Shown in pieces: positions 1 to 11,339 of a DNA stretch of 64,000 nt (positions are counted from its first letter, which is position 1; each line of letters opens with the position of its first letter). The notes under the pieces are model-generated. The model did no database searches. It was not told the DNA's origin and saw only the letters and a list, made by a program, of their open reading frames with translations. This DNA is from Benincasa hispida (Eukaryota > Streptophyta > Magnoliopsida > Cucurbitales > Cucurbitaceae), in the NCBI RefSeq assembly GCF_009727055.1, contig NC_052359.1, positions 60,991,115 through 61,055,114 on the forward strand. Direction: 5' to 3'. Both the position numbers and the translations under genes were made by a program.

Positions 1-109
1 TGTTTGATGTTTTTTGAGTCGTTCGTGATGAAGTTTCGAAGCATGGAGATGAAGTTCTCATTGAGGAAGAAGACCAAAGGTTGGTCATATCGTGTAGCCC
101 AAGCTAAAG

Positions 110-545
110 AATCGTTGAAAATTGGCTAAACGATGGGATAAAGAGTTTTCTCTATCGCATACCGTTGGTTGTTCAATCGCGTGGACACTTGAGGTAGATG
201 ATCGCATAGAGTATTTGATGCTCATCGTTTAATAAAAGGCGTGCGCACTAAACGACCGTGTAGTTCAGCATGCTTCATCACATAGTCACTGACTACACAA
301 TCACACGGTATACGACACCTTACGCTTGCTCAGTGATCATTTAGACGATTGTACTTCACTGCGTCGTTGTCGTCTACTTGATCATGTGAGGCTTGTATTG
401 CACGATCGTGTGAACTTATGCTTTATCGCATAGTCAAAAGTACACGATCGTTGTTAAACGATCGTTTATGCTCATACAACGTTGCTAAACGATTGAGTAA
501 ATAGTTTATCTGTCGTGTAGATGATCACAAGGATTTGTTACACGA
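110..545. repeat. ACGATCGT-type degenerate array, cluster 1
   Basis: Many loosely spaced copies of a palindrome-centred motif (forms such as TAAACGATCGTTTA, ACGATCGTGTG, AAACGATTG) lie in otherwise non-coding sequence. The same motif recurs in dense clusters at 13.1, 14.2, 15.4, 16.2, 19.2, 37.5, 40.4 and 44.4 kb. This copy is more diverged and lies in no recognised element. No gene was recognised in 1-1600; the rest of that stretch is AT-rich, with several ATTATAAGTGTTATAAT-like short repeats between 780 and 1110. Confidence 0.6.
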
Positions 546-1633
546 TCAAGAAGACAATGAGCTTCACCCAGAGGTTCAAGACCCGGTTCACCTGTTTGAA
601 CCGGTGATTCATTGCTCTTTGTAATATTTACCTTTGTTTTTTTTTAGGATTTGAGGCTAGTTATCCCGGTTCATCAACTTTTATTTAATGTACATGAGAT
701 GTATGTTGGTTTATATGTCATAGTGTATGACATATAGATTTAAAACCCACATTAGATTATGCATTTTATTCATACATCATATATTATAAGTGTTATAATA
801 TAGTTATTGGCATGATAAAATTACAAGAAATCATGCTCATGCATCATGAAATATAAGAGTTATATTTATGCATGTATTAAACATTTTCATGCATCATCTT
901 TATATTATAAGAGTTATAGTATAAGGGTGTATGAGAGCATATATGCTTGGTTCATTGTTTTGTTATATTAATGTTATATAAAAGAAGCAATGAATGAGCA
1001 ATGTATGGAACATGACACTTAGGCTTGTTTATAAGAGTTATGAATGCCTTGTATGTGTTGCTTCGCATTGTGGATGGTTTTGGTTGTTTCCGGTTATAAA
1101 TGTTATAATGGAAATTAGAACTAAAATCAATAAGAAAGAGTTGCACATGAACTTAGGTGAACTCATGTTTTAAAAGGGTTTTAAAATTGATTGAGATAAA
1201 CCTAAGTTTCTGGTTCTAATGAGATTAGATACCTATGTTTAATCTTTTGAATCAGTTTAATATGATTAAATTGATTTCTATGAAAGATTAAATTTGTATT
1301 AAATCTATCTATAAGGGATATTTTGTCTAAGGCGGGTTCTGTCTAGACTAGGGTATTTAAGCTGATGGAAACAGAATACTCCTACCTGGGAACCTACCTG
1401 AAAACGTGAATTGGATAGATTTGCCACAAGCATGCAATAGTTAATCAAAGACTTCGTTAAAGAGTTTACTTTCTAAAGTAAGAGTTACTTTTGGGTAAAC
1501 CTAAAAAGTCACCTAGTTAAAATCGTTAGTCATGTTTTTTTCTAAGTAAACTAAACCCTAGGTTATCAAATACTCAGTGGGAGGAAAAGATGTATATGAT
1601 ATGTCAATTCCATTCACGTTTCTCCCTGAATTT

Positions 1634-1855
1634 CACGCCGTAAGATTCATGCTTGACCTTGTGGTTCCTTGGGAGCATCCCCCTTCGGATGGTGTTTGCA
1701 TGAGTCAATATCTAGGTGGACGAAGAGAGTGTTTTATAGTAAGTGGGTGAAAAATGTGTGTCAACATGTCCTGCGGTCTCCTTCATTGGTTTGCACCGTG
1801 AGATCTTCTTGCACGGCCTCGTGGCGCCCTGGGAGCATCCCCCTTCGGATGTTTT
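1634..1855 (+). repeat. Tandem duplication in probable Copia leader
   Basis: Two copies of a unit about 158 bp apart share a block from an ACGCCGTAAGATT-like start (1634 and about 1793) through the identical GGGAGCATCCCCCTTCGGAT (from 1671 and 1831) to GTCAATATC-AGGTG. It lies just upstream of the degenerate Copia gag. A link to that element's LTR or leader is inferred from position only. The open frame through it (1669-1899) has no recognisable protein similarity, and I do not call it a gene. Confidence 0.55.
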
Positions 1856-2274
1856 TTGTGTTGTTGGTCAATATCAAGGTGAACTCCAAAAATGGATAGG
1901 GTCGCTTTAGTTTTTGCTCCAATTAGATTTTTTTCCCTTCAGATTGGCTGTTTGGAACAGAACTCTAAGATCTAAAATGAAAGGTCACACTTACGGAAAA
2001 TTGTTAAGCAAGTTAATGATTTATTGACCAAATCAATGGTGGCTTGTTGTTATAAGAACAAGAATTGTTCTGGTATTAATGACTGGTTGAGAGTGTCTCA
2101 ATTCAGAGGAGGGATAAATTAACTACCTTTCGATGGCTTTTATCCTAAACCACTGAAGCGTCATTGTGAAACTAGATGTCACACAAGGTTCATTTAAGTT
2201 TTGCTAAACCTGATTGGATGTTGTTTTTCAAAAGAGTATTTGCTAAATTCTAATGTAGACCAACGTGTTTGTGT

Positions 2275-3850
2275 TTTTCAACAACATGAATGATTTTTCG
2301 TTAGTTGCCTCTTTTAATTTGATCGATTACATACATTGGAAATAGTCTCTTAAAACATATTTCGTGGTAAATCACCTCGAGTTTGTCATGGCCGAGGAGT
2401 GTCCTCAAGTATCGACCCTTAATGCACTTTGAAATGTTCGTAATGCATGTGAGGTATGGATGAAGGCTAACTTGTTAGCTCGACTTCACATTTTGGCTAG
2501 CATACCCGATGCATTGGTCAAAAGGGTTGAGAACATGATCATTGTACATCAGATCATGGACTCGTTGCAAAAATTGTTTGAACATCAATTCTCACTTTTT
2601 GAGCACAAAGGGATGGATGACAAAGAAACCAATAGTATCAGTTCCAAAGATAATCTCCAGCCTTTCTTGAATGTCAAGGGAGTACAAGAGAAAACAATTA
2701 TTGTTGACTCTGAAAAGTTCATCAAAGAGAATTGTTCTCTGACATGGAACTTGGAGCTTATTTAGGTTCTGATACTGATCCCACTACTCTTCAGAAGAGG
2801 AAGAAGTCTAAAGATAGTAAATGTGATTTATTTGTCTTGGAGACGTATTTGGTAGAGAATGATGATTCTGCCTGTATACTTGATTTATCTGCTAATAATC
2901 ACGTAAGTTCTTCCTACCAAGGATTTAGTTCCTGAAAAAAATTAGAAGATGGAGAGATGACTCTTCGAGTCGGTACTGGTGAAGTTGTTTCAGCTGTTGC
3001 TGTAGGCAGGCTGAAGTTATTTTTGGACAAGAAATGTTATCTGTTATTGGATAATGTATTTGTAGTTCCTCATATCAAGAGGAACTTAATCCCGATTTCT
3101 TGTCTGATCGAACAAGGTTATACCGTCTCATGTTCTGATAGTAAAATGTTTATTTTCAATGGTATGGAGATTGGTTTTGGTTCAACGGAAAATAACTTAG
3201 ATGTACTAAGGCTGTTAGTCATAAAAGCTTTGTTTAATACTGAAATATTCTGAACGGCGACAACTGCAAAAAGATCAAATGTTTCTTCTAAGGAACACAT
3301 CCATCTATGGCATCTAAGGTTAGGTCACATCAACCTCAATAGGATTGAAAAGTTGGTGAAATGTGGACTTTTAAAGAGTTTAGAAGAAAACTCTTTGCTG
3401 GTATGTGAATCATGCCTTAAAGACAAGATGACCAAATGACCTTTTATTGAAAAAGGTTATAGAGTTAAGAAAACCTTAGAGCTTATACATTCAGACCTCT
3501 ATGGTTTGATGAGTGTTTGAGCTCGAGGTGGGTATGAATATTTCACCTCTTTCATAGATGATTATCCAAGATACGGGTATCTATACCTAATACAACGTAA
3601 GTCTGAAGCTTTTGAAAAGTTTAAGGAGTATAAGGTTGAAGTTGAAAACTTGTTAGATAAGAAGATAAAAATACTACGGTCTGATCGTGGTAGAGAGTAT
3701 ATGGACCTTAAATTTCAGAACTATATGATAGAATATGGAATTACGTCCCAACTCTCGGCCCCAGGTACACCTCAGTACATCTCAGAGAGTGAGTGCAAGT
3801 GTCGAATTATCAAAAGTAGCAAGAATCAATTGTTGAGGGTCACCACATGT
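2275..3850 (+). mobile_element. Degenerate Ty1/Copia retrotransposon, gag to integrase
   Basis: This is a broken Copia polyprotein on the plus strand. A gag remnant (about 2290-2765) includes the stretch around MKANLLARLHILASIPDAL. It is followed by a protease remnant at 2868-2900 in which the usual DSGATNH active site reads DLSANNH. Next come the region after the protease (2957-3253), the gag-pre-integrase motif with HLWHLRLGHINL (3303-3440), and part of the integrase core with HSDLYG (3490), FIDDYPRYGYLY (3553) and LRSDRGREY (3675). Stop codons at 3437 and 3518 and frame changes break the frame, and the element stops near 3850, before the integrase glutamate, so reverse transcriptase and RNase H are absent. 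No LTR pair could be defined. It cannot encode a working element. Confidence 0.85.
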
Positions 3851-3875
3851 AGAGTTGTTAGGGTGATTTCACCAC

Positions 3876-3877
<2 letters not shown>

Positions 3878-3957
<80 letters not shown>
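3878..3957. repeat. (AT)n-(CA)n compound microsatellite
   Basis: About 60 bp of AT dinucleotides (3878-3940) run directly into CA dinucleotides (3941-3957). It sits at the 3' edge of the truncated Copia fragment. Confidence 0.95.
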
Positions 3958-5285
3958 TCAGTTTAAAAAAAATGGTGGTTTTTTCATGTATAACTCTAAA
4001 AGAGGCCCATCCATATGAAAATCCCTAAAATGATATTTTTAATTATGGAAAAAAATATTTTTATATTCTTTAAGTTTTGGATTTAGTTTTTATATGGTCA
4101 ATAAGTTTCAAGATCTACACTTTTAACATCAATTTTTTAACCAAATAATATCTTTGTATTTGGTGTTAGTGTCTATTAATTAATTTCAATAATTGCGAAG
4201 TAGAATTTATAAATTAATTTCAATAGAAATTAAAAATAGTGAAATTAAATTATAATTATCTCAAATATTTCAAAATTAATTAACTTATAATAACATTAAG
4301 GCTAAATTATAAAAAATGCCATAAAACTTTGTACTTTGTGTAAAAAATACACTTAAACTTTAAAAAATAGTTCAAAAGTATCCCTACGATTAGTTTTGGA
4401 TGGAAACTGTTAAAGTTTTGTTTCAGAAATATCCCAAAACGTTCAAAAGTTTAAAAAATAACCTTAAACTTAAAACAAAAGTTAAAAAATTATCACTTAG
4501 AATCTGAACAAAGTTTGTTAATACGTCATTGCAAAAATAAGTCTAATTTTTTAAAATAAAATTTTAAAAATGCTCATACCGTTAGTATGATGATCAAATT
4601 TTTTGATTTTTTTTTTAGTTAGAAAAAAAACCAATTTAAAAATAAATTATATAGATATCATCACTTTTTCCATATAGATACTCTAATTATTCTCGTATTT
4701 TTTAAAATCTTAATTTCTTACAACAATTTTCCTAGCAACCAAAATAAAAACTAAAGTTTTGAGTTAAAACATAAAATCTCACAAAATTTCGAAATCAAAA
4801 TTATCTCCCATTGAAACATACCAAATGATAAATTAAATAAAAACAAATTATTTGATCATTAACATAATTGCTATCATACAACTTGGTCAAACATTTAACT
4901 TCTAAAATCTCTGAGTGCTTTCACTATTTTTTTCCCCTTCTTATTATAGTCAATTTACCTTAAATAAAGTGTACAATTTTATTTATTTATTATTTATAAA
5001 TAAACGATAACCATAAATACGATAGATTTATAATTATAAGTAAACACGATTAAATGCGTTTTATTTATTACCATTTAGTAAATGTAACCTTAGGATTTGT
5101 GATATCAATACATAAACATAATACTACTTTTCAATGTTTTTAAAAGATGTATCCAATTCTTGTTATTCAACCTCTTATTTTAGGGCATCAATGCCATTTT
5201 CCCCGTCTTCACCTAAAACCCTTCAAAATCCATTCCTAGAAAACCAGTAAGAATCACTCTCTGCGATTCACAAACTCGAACCGAA
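3958..5285. other. AT-rich intergenic stretch upstream of the 5290 gene
   Basis: No gene was recognised. The sequence is strongly AT-rich, with low-complexity A and T runs. The last 130 bases (5160-5289) are less AT-rich and pyrimidine-rich and probably hold the core promoter and 5' leader of the gene at 5290. I see no convincing TATA box. Confidence 0.5.
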
Positions 5286-5289
5286 CACC

Positions 5290-5916
5290 ATGAATTCCTT
5301 CGCCAACACCGCTAATTTCGACAACCTTTTGCTTCAAACTCTCATGGAGAGGCTCCATATTCGGCCCTCAAACAACAACCACAACAATCCCCTTCTCTCC
5401 CAATCCCTCGAAGAACTTCTCTTCGATGCTGCCAATCTCTCCGACGATGACAACGATGAAAACAAAACCCAGCTCGCTAAAGAGGAATCGAAGCTCGAGA
5501 AAGAGATTATTCGCGTCATTCTCGCCGGAAATACCGATTCTCTAAAACCCAATTCCGGCCAGGCCGTCACCATCGGCGAGCACCACATATGCGTGGCGTT
5601 TCACGAGGAGAAGGATTCAGATTTTCGAGTTTGGGAATGGCACGGCCATGTCATGTTGTTTGATGAAGAAGATGGATACTCGCCGGAGTATATATATGGG
5701 AATTACTTTGAGAGGCTTCGGGGGAAGGTCAACCGTGAGTTGAATAAACGGAAGGAGGAAGAAGAGGAGGAGGACGAGGAGGAAGAAGAAGATGATGAAA
5801 AAGAGGAGAAGGTGGGCAAATTGGGTCTTCGGGAGCTGATTGATGGCGGTGATTCGACTGCCGCTCGGATTCTTCATCGTAATGTCAGCGCCAGTTCTCA
5901 AAGGTTCGGCAATTAG
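5290..5916 (+). CDS. Uncharacterised acidic plant protein, single exon
   Basis: This is an intact 208-residue frame with markedly higher GC than its flanks and strongly gene-like codon use. I do not recognise a named family. The central part (about residues 90-147) looks globular and conserved in style, with HHICVAFHEE, then WEWHGHVMLFDEEDGYSPEY and IYGNYFERL. The N-terminus is rich in Asn and Leu, and residues about 50-57 form an acidic patch (LSDDDNDEN). A Glu/Asp run follows at about 157-172, then a short leucine-containing tail ending NVSASSQRFGN. No signal peptide, membrane segment or transit peptide is evident. The ATG at 5290 is the first in the frame and follows a CGAACCGAACACC leader. 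The acidic run suggests a soluble nuclear or cytosolic protein, which is inference. A short 3' exon cannot be excluded, because AAAG|GTTCGG lies just before the stop, but it is a weak donor. Confidence 0.8.
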   Translation: MNSFANTANFDNLLLQTLMERLHIRPSNNNHNNPLLSQSLEELLFDAANLSDDDNDENKTQLAKEESKLEKEIIRVILAGNTDSLKPNSGQAVTIGEHHICVAFHEEKDSDFRVWEWHGHVMLFDEEDGYSPEYIYGNYFERLRGKVNRELNKRKEEEEEEDEEEEEDDEKEEKVGKLGLRELIDGGDSTAARILHRNVSASSQRFGN

Positions 5917-6145
5917 TTTACTGTCACTTTTCATGAAATTCTTTAGAATAAATCAGTTCTTGTGAATTTGGAGGGAACAGGAAGCTTATCAATGAGAAGC
6001 CGTCTTTAAAAGCAGTGTCTAAAACAAAATCAGAGGGTTGATTTCTGGAAACGTTTTCCAAACAAATCTTGCTTTTCCATAGTTCGGATGAAGATTTCAG
6101 AAACTGAGAATTAAAACATGGGGGCTTCGATGGAGTTTTGATTCT

Positions 6146-6452
6146 TGAAATGGCCACTTAGTTTTTATTCTCATAATGCATTGATATATACTTTTGCCCT
6201 ATATTGTGTGATATTAGCTTGCGTATGTCATAGATTTAATCTGCCCTTCGCAAAGTTCATGGAGTAAACCATTCCTCTCTCAAGTCCTGTAGTTCTTGTA
6301 TATTCTTCAATGAAGTTTCGAAATAGCCCCTTAGTTTTTATTCTAACATGCCATTGATATATGCGTTTTCCTGATTTTGGCTAGTGTATGTCATAGCCCT
6401 TCGTAAAATTCGTGGAGTAAAACATTTCTCTCTTAAGTCTTGTAGTTGTTGG
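6146..6452. repeat. Tandem direct duplication, unit about 160 bp
   Basis: The segment around 6146-6302 (containing TTAGTTTTTATTCTCATAAT, then GTATGTCATAG and GGAGTAAACCATTCCTCTCT) is repeated at 6313-6452 with scattered substitutions. It lies downstream of the 5290 gene, possibly in its 3' region. The rest of 5917-9300 is non-coding AT-rich sequence in which I recognise no gene; the short frames at 6573 and 7286-7670 resemble nothing known to me. Confidence 0.7.
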
Positions 6453-8975
6453 ATGTTTAGACATGGGTTCACCAGTCTGTCACTAAACAGAACTATTTTC
6501 ATTGCTTAGGTAAAGGATTTAATGGATGTTGTTTAGACATGGAAAGGTCTAGGCAGATCATATATATGTAGTTTGATGATGTTTGGGAGGTGGCAAGGTT
6601 CAATGACTCCTTTGTGGGCATCGTTCACTAGGTCTTTATGTAACTGTGACATTTGTTTGATTTTGTTGGACTCGAGTCACTTTTGTAGTTCCTTGGGCTC
6701 TCCTTTCTCCCCCCCTTCTTTTATGCACTTGTACATTCTTTCATTTCTCTCAAGCTCAGTTACTTACTAAAAATATCCGGGTTGTTTGCATAGAAATTTA
6801 TGGTTATCATCATTGTTAAAGGTTCATATGCGGTGGTAGATGGAACTATGGAAGTAAACATGTCGACTAGTAATATTGAAACCTTTGTAGTAAAAGACTA
6901 AAGGGAGTTTATCTAAAGGCTAAAATGATAGTTTGACAGAGGAGTTGTTATTATTGAGTAGAAATTGGCATAGTAAAAGCTCATCCACATGAATCCTCCA
7001 ATTACGATTTCCTTTGTGTCCCATTGTAATTATCTACCACAGATGAATTAGCTCCATTAGAACACCCATATATTTGGGAAACGAGATATCTGTAGATCTC
7101 CTAGAAATGACATGAATCCTAGACAGGTTGTCGCTGCCTCTCAATATGGTGCACTTTTGAAATCGATTTTGTAATTTTAAGTACTTCCAATACCATGAAT
7201 AAAAAACAAGCAGAAAGAGTCATAGTTTATTAGGAAGTGAGAAATTTAGAAGAGCCATAAATTTACTTACATACTGCAACATGTTTTGAACGAAGCAACG
7301 ATTGCAAGAGAGCTTTCCAGTTTCCACTTTATTTCCACAATCTTATTGCAGGATATGGCTGATGAAGTAGATGCTCCTCCTAGAAGCATAAGTTGGGGAC
7401 ATGGTTTAGTTTCTAGGAAATTTATGGTCACCCTGAATGTAAGGCCAAAGAAAGCCTCTTTGGTGTACTTGCTTATAATTGTTTCTTATGTGCTTTGAGA
7501 GTCCATATGTGAAGGTTATATTGTTGCTTGATTGTGCTAGAAACTTGGAGTTCTTTTTTGGGTTTTCCCCCTCTTTTGGCTTCAGTTTGAAGGAAGATTC
7601 AATTCACTTTCGGGCTTGGACTCATGCTATTACCATTATTGCTAGATCAATTCACTTTCCCTCTGTTTAAACTATATCGAGACAGGGTCAAATTCACATC
7701 TGCAAAAACTTTGACTCACTTCCTCTGTCATGATGATCAGTTTGCTGTTCTAACTTGATGCCCGTAGACTTATTCTATTTCATTATACATTTTACCATCG
7801 ACAGGTTTTAGTCAGCCGAGTTGCAGTCTTTCGATCAGTACAAGAGGTTTGTTTCAACCAGTATAAGAAGTTTGGATACCAAACGATGCTGCTATGGATT
7901 ATCGTCTTACAAATTTCACCTGTGTGTTTCTGCAGTTAGGACACACAACTTCCTGTGTATTGAAAGTAAAGTGAAGGAGATGAATACATAGATTCGTTAA
8001 CTTTCAATCTGTTTGATGAGTTTATTCTCCATCATTTTGAATAAACATTTGCTCTTTGCTCTTTTCAGTTCATTTTGTTGTAAAGATTATTTGCCTGCTG
8101 ATTAATTTTTTGCGTTTTACAGATCTCATCTGCCAATGATTCTGCAATTTCATCCTTTTTGTCTATGAGAAACTCACATATTTGCTTAAACATCTGTATT
8201 TTTCTGGAAGGCTATAAATGTTACGGTATTTTTAACTCTTGAAAAGTAGTATACAATCTATTAAACAACTTTCCTTTTTCAAAACCATTAAAGTATTATC
8301 ATATCATTTACTTTTGAAGTATTATGAGTAAAAGTGCTCTTAAAACTTCTAATTCTTTTTTTTTTTTTTTTTAAATTGTTGGTCGTACAAGATGATGGAA
8401 ATTGACTATATAAAGTATATTTTCTTTTGTTGGTTCAACGATATCCAATAATTGGGAGATTCAAACTTTTGACTTATTAGTTGAGTTGTATGCTTAAATT
8501 AGTTGAACAATGGCCACATTGTTCCTAGGTGAAATGTGATCTCATTTGATTACGTTCATGTCACCACATGAGAATCACAAAATTTGTCACATTTTGTTAT
8601 GATTACTATTTGATCCAATGGTAATGTCTAGTAAATGTGACAACTTCATAATTCTAAGTAAATTTGATAAAAAATAATTTAATTATGTTTGCGATTGTGA
8701 TTCATTATGATTGATCTATCAATGAAATCTTATTTCGATTACACCAATTTTCATTATTTGATTGGTAAATGTGACATATATTCAAGTTGACGACTACAAG
8801 AAGCGTATAAACAAAATTATTCAAAGCCTGAACTCAAACTAAGATTTCTTTTTCTTAATTCTTAAAATATCATTGTGGGTTCTGTATTTTGAAGTATGTT
8901 CAATGTTAGATTAGTTGTTTTCAATAAATCTTAAATTTAGTTATTCAAGTTAATTTTTATCAAAATTAGTTAAAA

Positions 8976-9012
<37 letters not shown>
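8976..9012. repeat. (AAT)n microsatellite
   Basis: An uninterrupted run of AAT trinucleotides in the AT-rich region upstream of the histone gene. Confidence 0.95.
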
Positions 9013-9333
9013 TTTATATGTAAGGAAATACAATAAATAAATATATTTTCAAAATTTATAGTAAAATTGTTCCTATATAAAAAGAAAAATTTATAACAAA
9101 TCAACCATTAGGAGTGGAGATTAAATTTAAGATTTATTTAGAGTGTAGTATTTTGTGTTTTCTTTTTTTAAATTTAAAAAGAATATAATTTCTATAATTT
9201 TATCTAAATAAAATTTGAACCATTTACCATTGAAATAGATGTCGAGTCCGTCGGAAGTTCGGAAAGAGTAGTAAACTCAGTACGTAATCTCAACCGCAAC
9301 TCATTTAAATAGAATCCGACGGTGATTACGGCG

Positions 9334-9351
9334 CCACGTCAACGATCTGCG
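9334..9351 (+). promoter_or_regulatory. Plant histone promoter type I element
   Basis: The bases CCACGTCAACGATCTGCG match the plant histone-promoter type I element (hexamer ACGTCA plus reversed octamer GATCCGCG) with one mismatch in the octamer (T for C). In plant histone genes this combination supports S-phase and meristem expression. It lies 57 bp upstream of the TATA box at 9391 and 180 bp upstream of the H2B ATG, the usual arrangement. Confidence 0.8.
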
Positions 9352-9365
9352 TGAAGTTCAGCTAG

Positions 9366-9398
9366 CCAATAAGAAACCGCTTCATTCTTCTATATAAA
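9366..9398 (+). promoter_or_regulatory. CCAAT box and TATA box of H2B gene
   Basis: CCAAT at 9366-9370 is followed by TATATAAA at 9391-9398, about 115 bp before the ATG. With the type I element just upstream this makes a complete compact histone promoter. Transcription probably starts near 9420-9430. Confidence 0.75.
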
Positions 9399-9513
9399 CT
9401 CTCTTCTGCCCAATTTCTTAAAATCGTTCAATCCCCTCAATTCGTGCATTTCGTCTTCAACCCGCGAGAGCTCTCTCACCTTCTTTATTCCTGTAATTCT
9501 TCCGTGCTTAACA

Positions 9514-9933
9514 ATGGCGCCAACGAAAGCCGAAAAGAAGCCCGCTGAGAAGAAGCCAGCCGAGAAAGCCCCTTCCTCGGCGGAGAAGAAGCCAAAGGCC
9601 GAGAAGAAGATCGCCAAAGACGGTGGCGACAAGAAGAAGAAGAAGATCAAGAAGAGCACCGAGACTTACAAGATCTATATCTTCAAGGTTTTGAAGCAGG
9701 TTCATCCTGACATTGGAATCTCCAGCAAGGCAATGGGGATTATGAACAGTTTCATTAACGATATTTTTGAGAAACTTGCTCAAGAGGCTTCGAAATTGGC
9801 GAGATATAACAAGAAACCTACTATCACCTCACGGGAGATCCAGACCGCTGTTCGATTGGTGTTGCCTGGTGAATTAGCGAAGCACGCCGTATCTGAAGGA
9901 ACTAAGGCGGTAACCAAATTTACAAGCTCTTAA
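9514..9933 (+). CDS. Histone H2B
   Basis: This is a core nucleosomal histone that pairs with H2A in chromatin. The 139-residue intact frame has no intron, as is usual for plant H2B. The N-terminal tail (residues 1 to about 50) is Lys/Ala/Pro-rich with repeated AEKKPAEK units and a polylysine stretch (KKKKKIKK), as in plant H2Bs. The histone fold follows, with [20 protein letters not shown], then [20 protein letters not shown], then the αC region ending [16 protein letters not shown]. The lysine of AVTK (residue 135) is the site equivalent to the ubiquitinated lysine of animal H2B. The residues [10 protein letters not shown] replace the AQESSRLARY I remember from other plants, a minor change. 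A likely polyadenylation signal AATAAA lies at 10036-10041. Regulation is inferred from the type I promoter element. Confidence 0.97.
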   Translation: MAPTKAEKKPAEKKPAEKAPSSAEKKPKAEKKIAKDGGDKKKKKIKKSTETYKIYIFKVLKQVHPDIGISSKAMGIMNSFINDIFEKLAQEASKLARYNKKPTITSREIQTAVRLVLPGELAKHAVSEGTKAVTKFTSS

Positions 9934-10089
9934 ATTCCGGAGTCGGTGAATTTTGGAATTAGGTTACGTTTTGGGCAATTTGTTGTGTAGATGCTGCTTT
10001 CTATCAGGTCATAGGTGTATCGAACTAATAGTTTTAATAAATAACAAGTTATTTCTTCGGTAGATTTTTATCTCTTTTCTTACGCAAAT

Positions 10090-10100
10090 GCTGATGAAGG

Positions 10101-10132
<32 letters not shown>

Positions 10133-10552
10133 CGCTTTTAATGAATTTCCGACGTGAAGAACTAGGGTTTCTGCAGATCTGATCGGAGTTCTGTTTTGGA
10201 TTCTCTTATTTTGTCGATTCGATTATTTAATAGTGCCTATGCATCGACATGATCTTCGAGTAAATGTGAAATTTCTTGATCAGAGATTGATTTACGGATC
10301 GAACTTGCTCCATTAACCAGTATTCATGAGAATTGACGTCATTCAGAATCACCATTGATTATGATTGCATTTTACATGTAGCAGGATTCTGTCAGGTGTG
10401 ACGAAAGAGAGCGATTTGTTTCTTGAGAGAATCGAGGAGGTTAGGGTTTTGGTTTTTTGTAACTCTTGATTCTCGTTATGGGAAGATGATGATAAGAAAA
10501 AAAATAATGGGTCTAGTTTCTAATTATAACATTCAGTCTTTTAGGTTTTGAT
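10090..10552. other. Non-coding gap between H2B and the Mutator-like element
   Basis: No gene was recognised. There is a long T run at about 10101-10126. The following 400 bp are only moderately AT-rich and contain leader-like AACTAGGGTTTCTGCAG (about 10160), but no open frame follows it. Confidence 0.4.
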
Positions 10553-10561
10553 TGGTTTCAA

Positions 10562-10690
10562 GGAAAATTTTATAAAATAACTCAAAAAGCAAAAAACTTT
10601 CTTTTTTTTTTTTTTTTTCCTTTTTTTCTTTTAAAAAAACTTTGTTCTCACATGTGAAAGGTTATTTTTCTACCCTTGCTTTAAATGCTT
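10562..10690 (+). repeat. Left terminal inverted repeat of the Mutator-like element
   Basis: The outer part GGAAAATTTTATAAAATAAC and the inner block TCACATGTGAAAGG...TACCCTTGCTTT pair with the right end in inverse orientation. They are separated by an expanded T run (10600-10630), which makes the left copy longer than the right. Confidence 0.7.
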
Positions 10691-11339
10691 ATCTCCTACT
10701 CTTCTCCATTATTTGATCTTTGATTTGCAAATTTAATTCAACCATTTATTCTCAAAAGCTATTGGATCTTAACTGAATTTCATTTTCAACTCTTTAGTTT
10801 CACTCGTATACCATTTGCTTCTCTATTACATTTTTCTGAAGATCATTCTCCACTTACATCATTAGGTACATGTTGTGTACTTGTGCATAACATAGCATAA
10901 TGCGATCTTATACAATAGTATAGATGATCATATATTACATGATATACACAATTGTGTATCATAACCTACACGTATACACATTTTTTGTTACCTAATTTCA
11001 ATGTTTGATCGAGATTAGATATGATAAATTGTGACAAGTCCTTTAATCGATGATGAAGACCTTAGTTTTTTTGGAAAGAAGTGATGCATCTTGGATGCCT
11101 TTGTTTGTATTAGTCACACTCCATGATATTTCATGGAAACATACACCGAAAATATTAACCATCAAAGGAATCTAACCATGCCAACTAGTCAAGATTCTGA
11201 CATTCAGACTACATCTAGACATAACTCGTCTTCACTAGATGAGGACATCCAATCATGTAACTTGGGAGATGAAGATAGAAATGAAACTTAGATGGGACAT
11301 CCAAACGAGATGGACCTCACAGACTCATATTGAATATGG

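Noticed and set aside
5617..5934. Open frame on the minus strand under the 5290 gene
   Set aside because: It is the antisense of the acidic repeat of the real gene; codon use and context favour the plus strand.
7286..7670. Two overlapping frames downstream of the 5290 gene
   Set aside because: No recognisable similarity, weak codon bias, AT-rich surroundings and no splice or promoter context.
9390..9783. Two minus-strand frames across the histone gene
   Set aside because: They are antisense shadows of the Lys/Ala-rich H2B tail.
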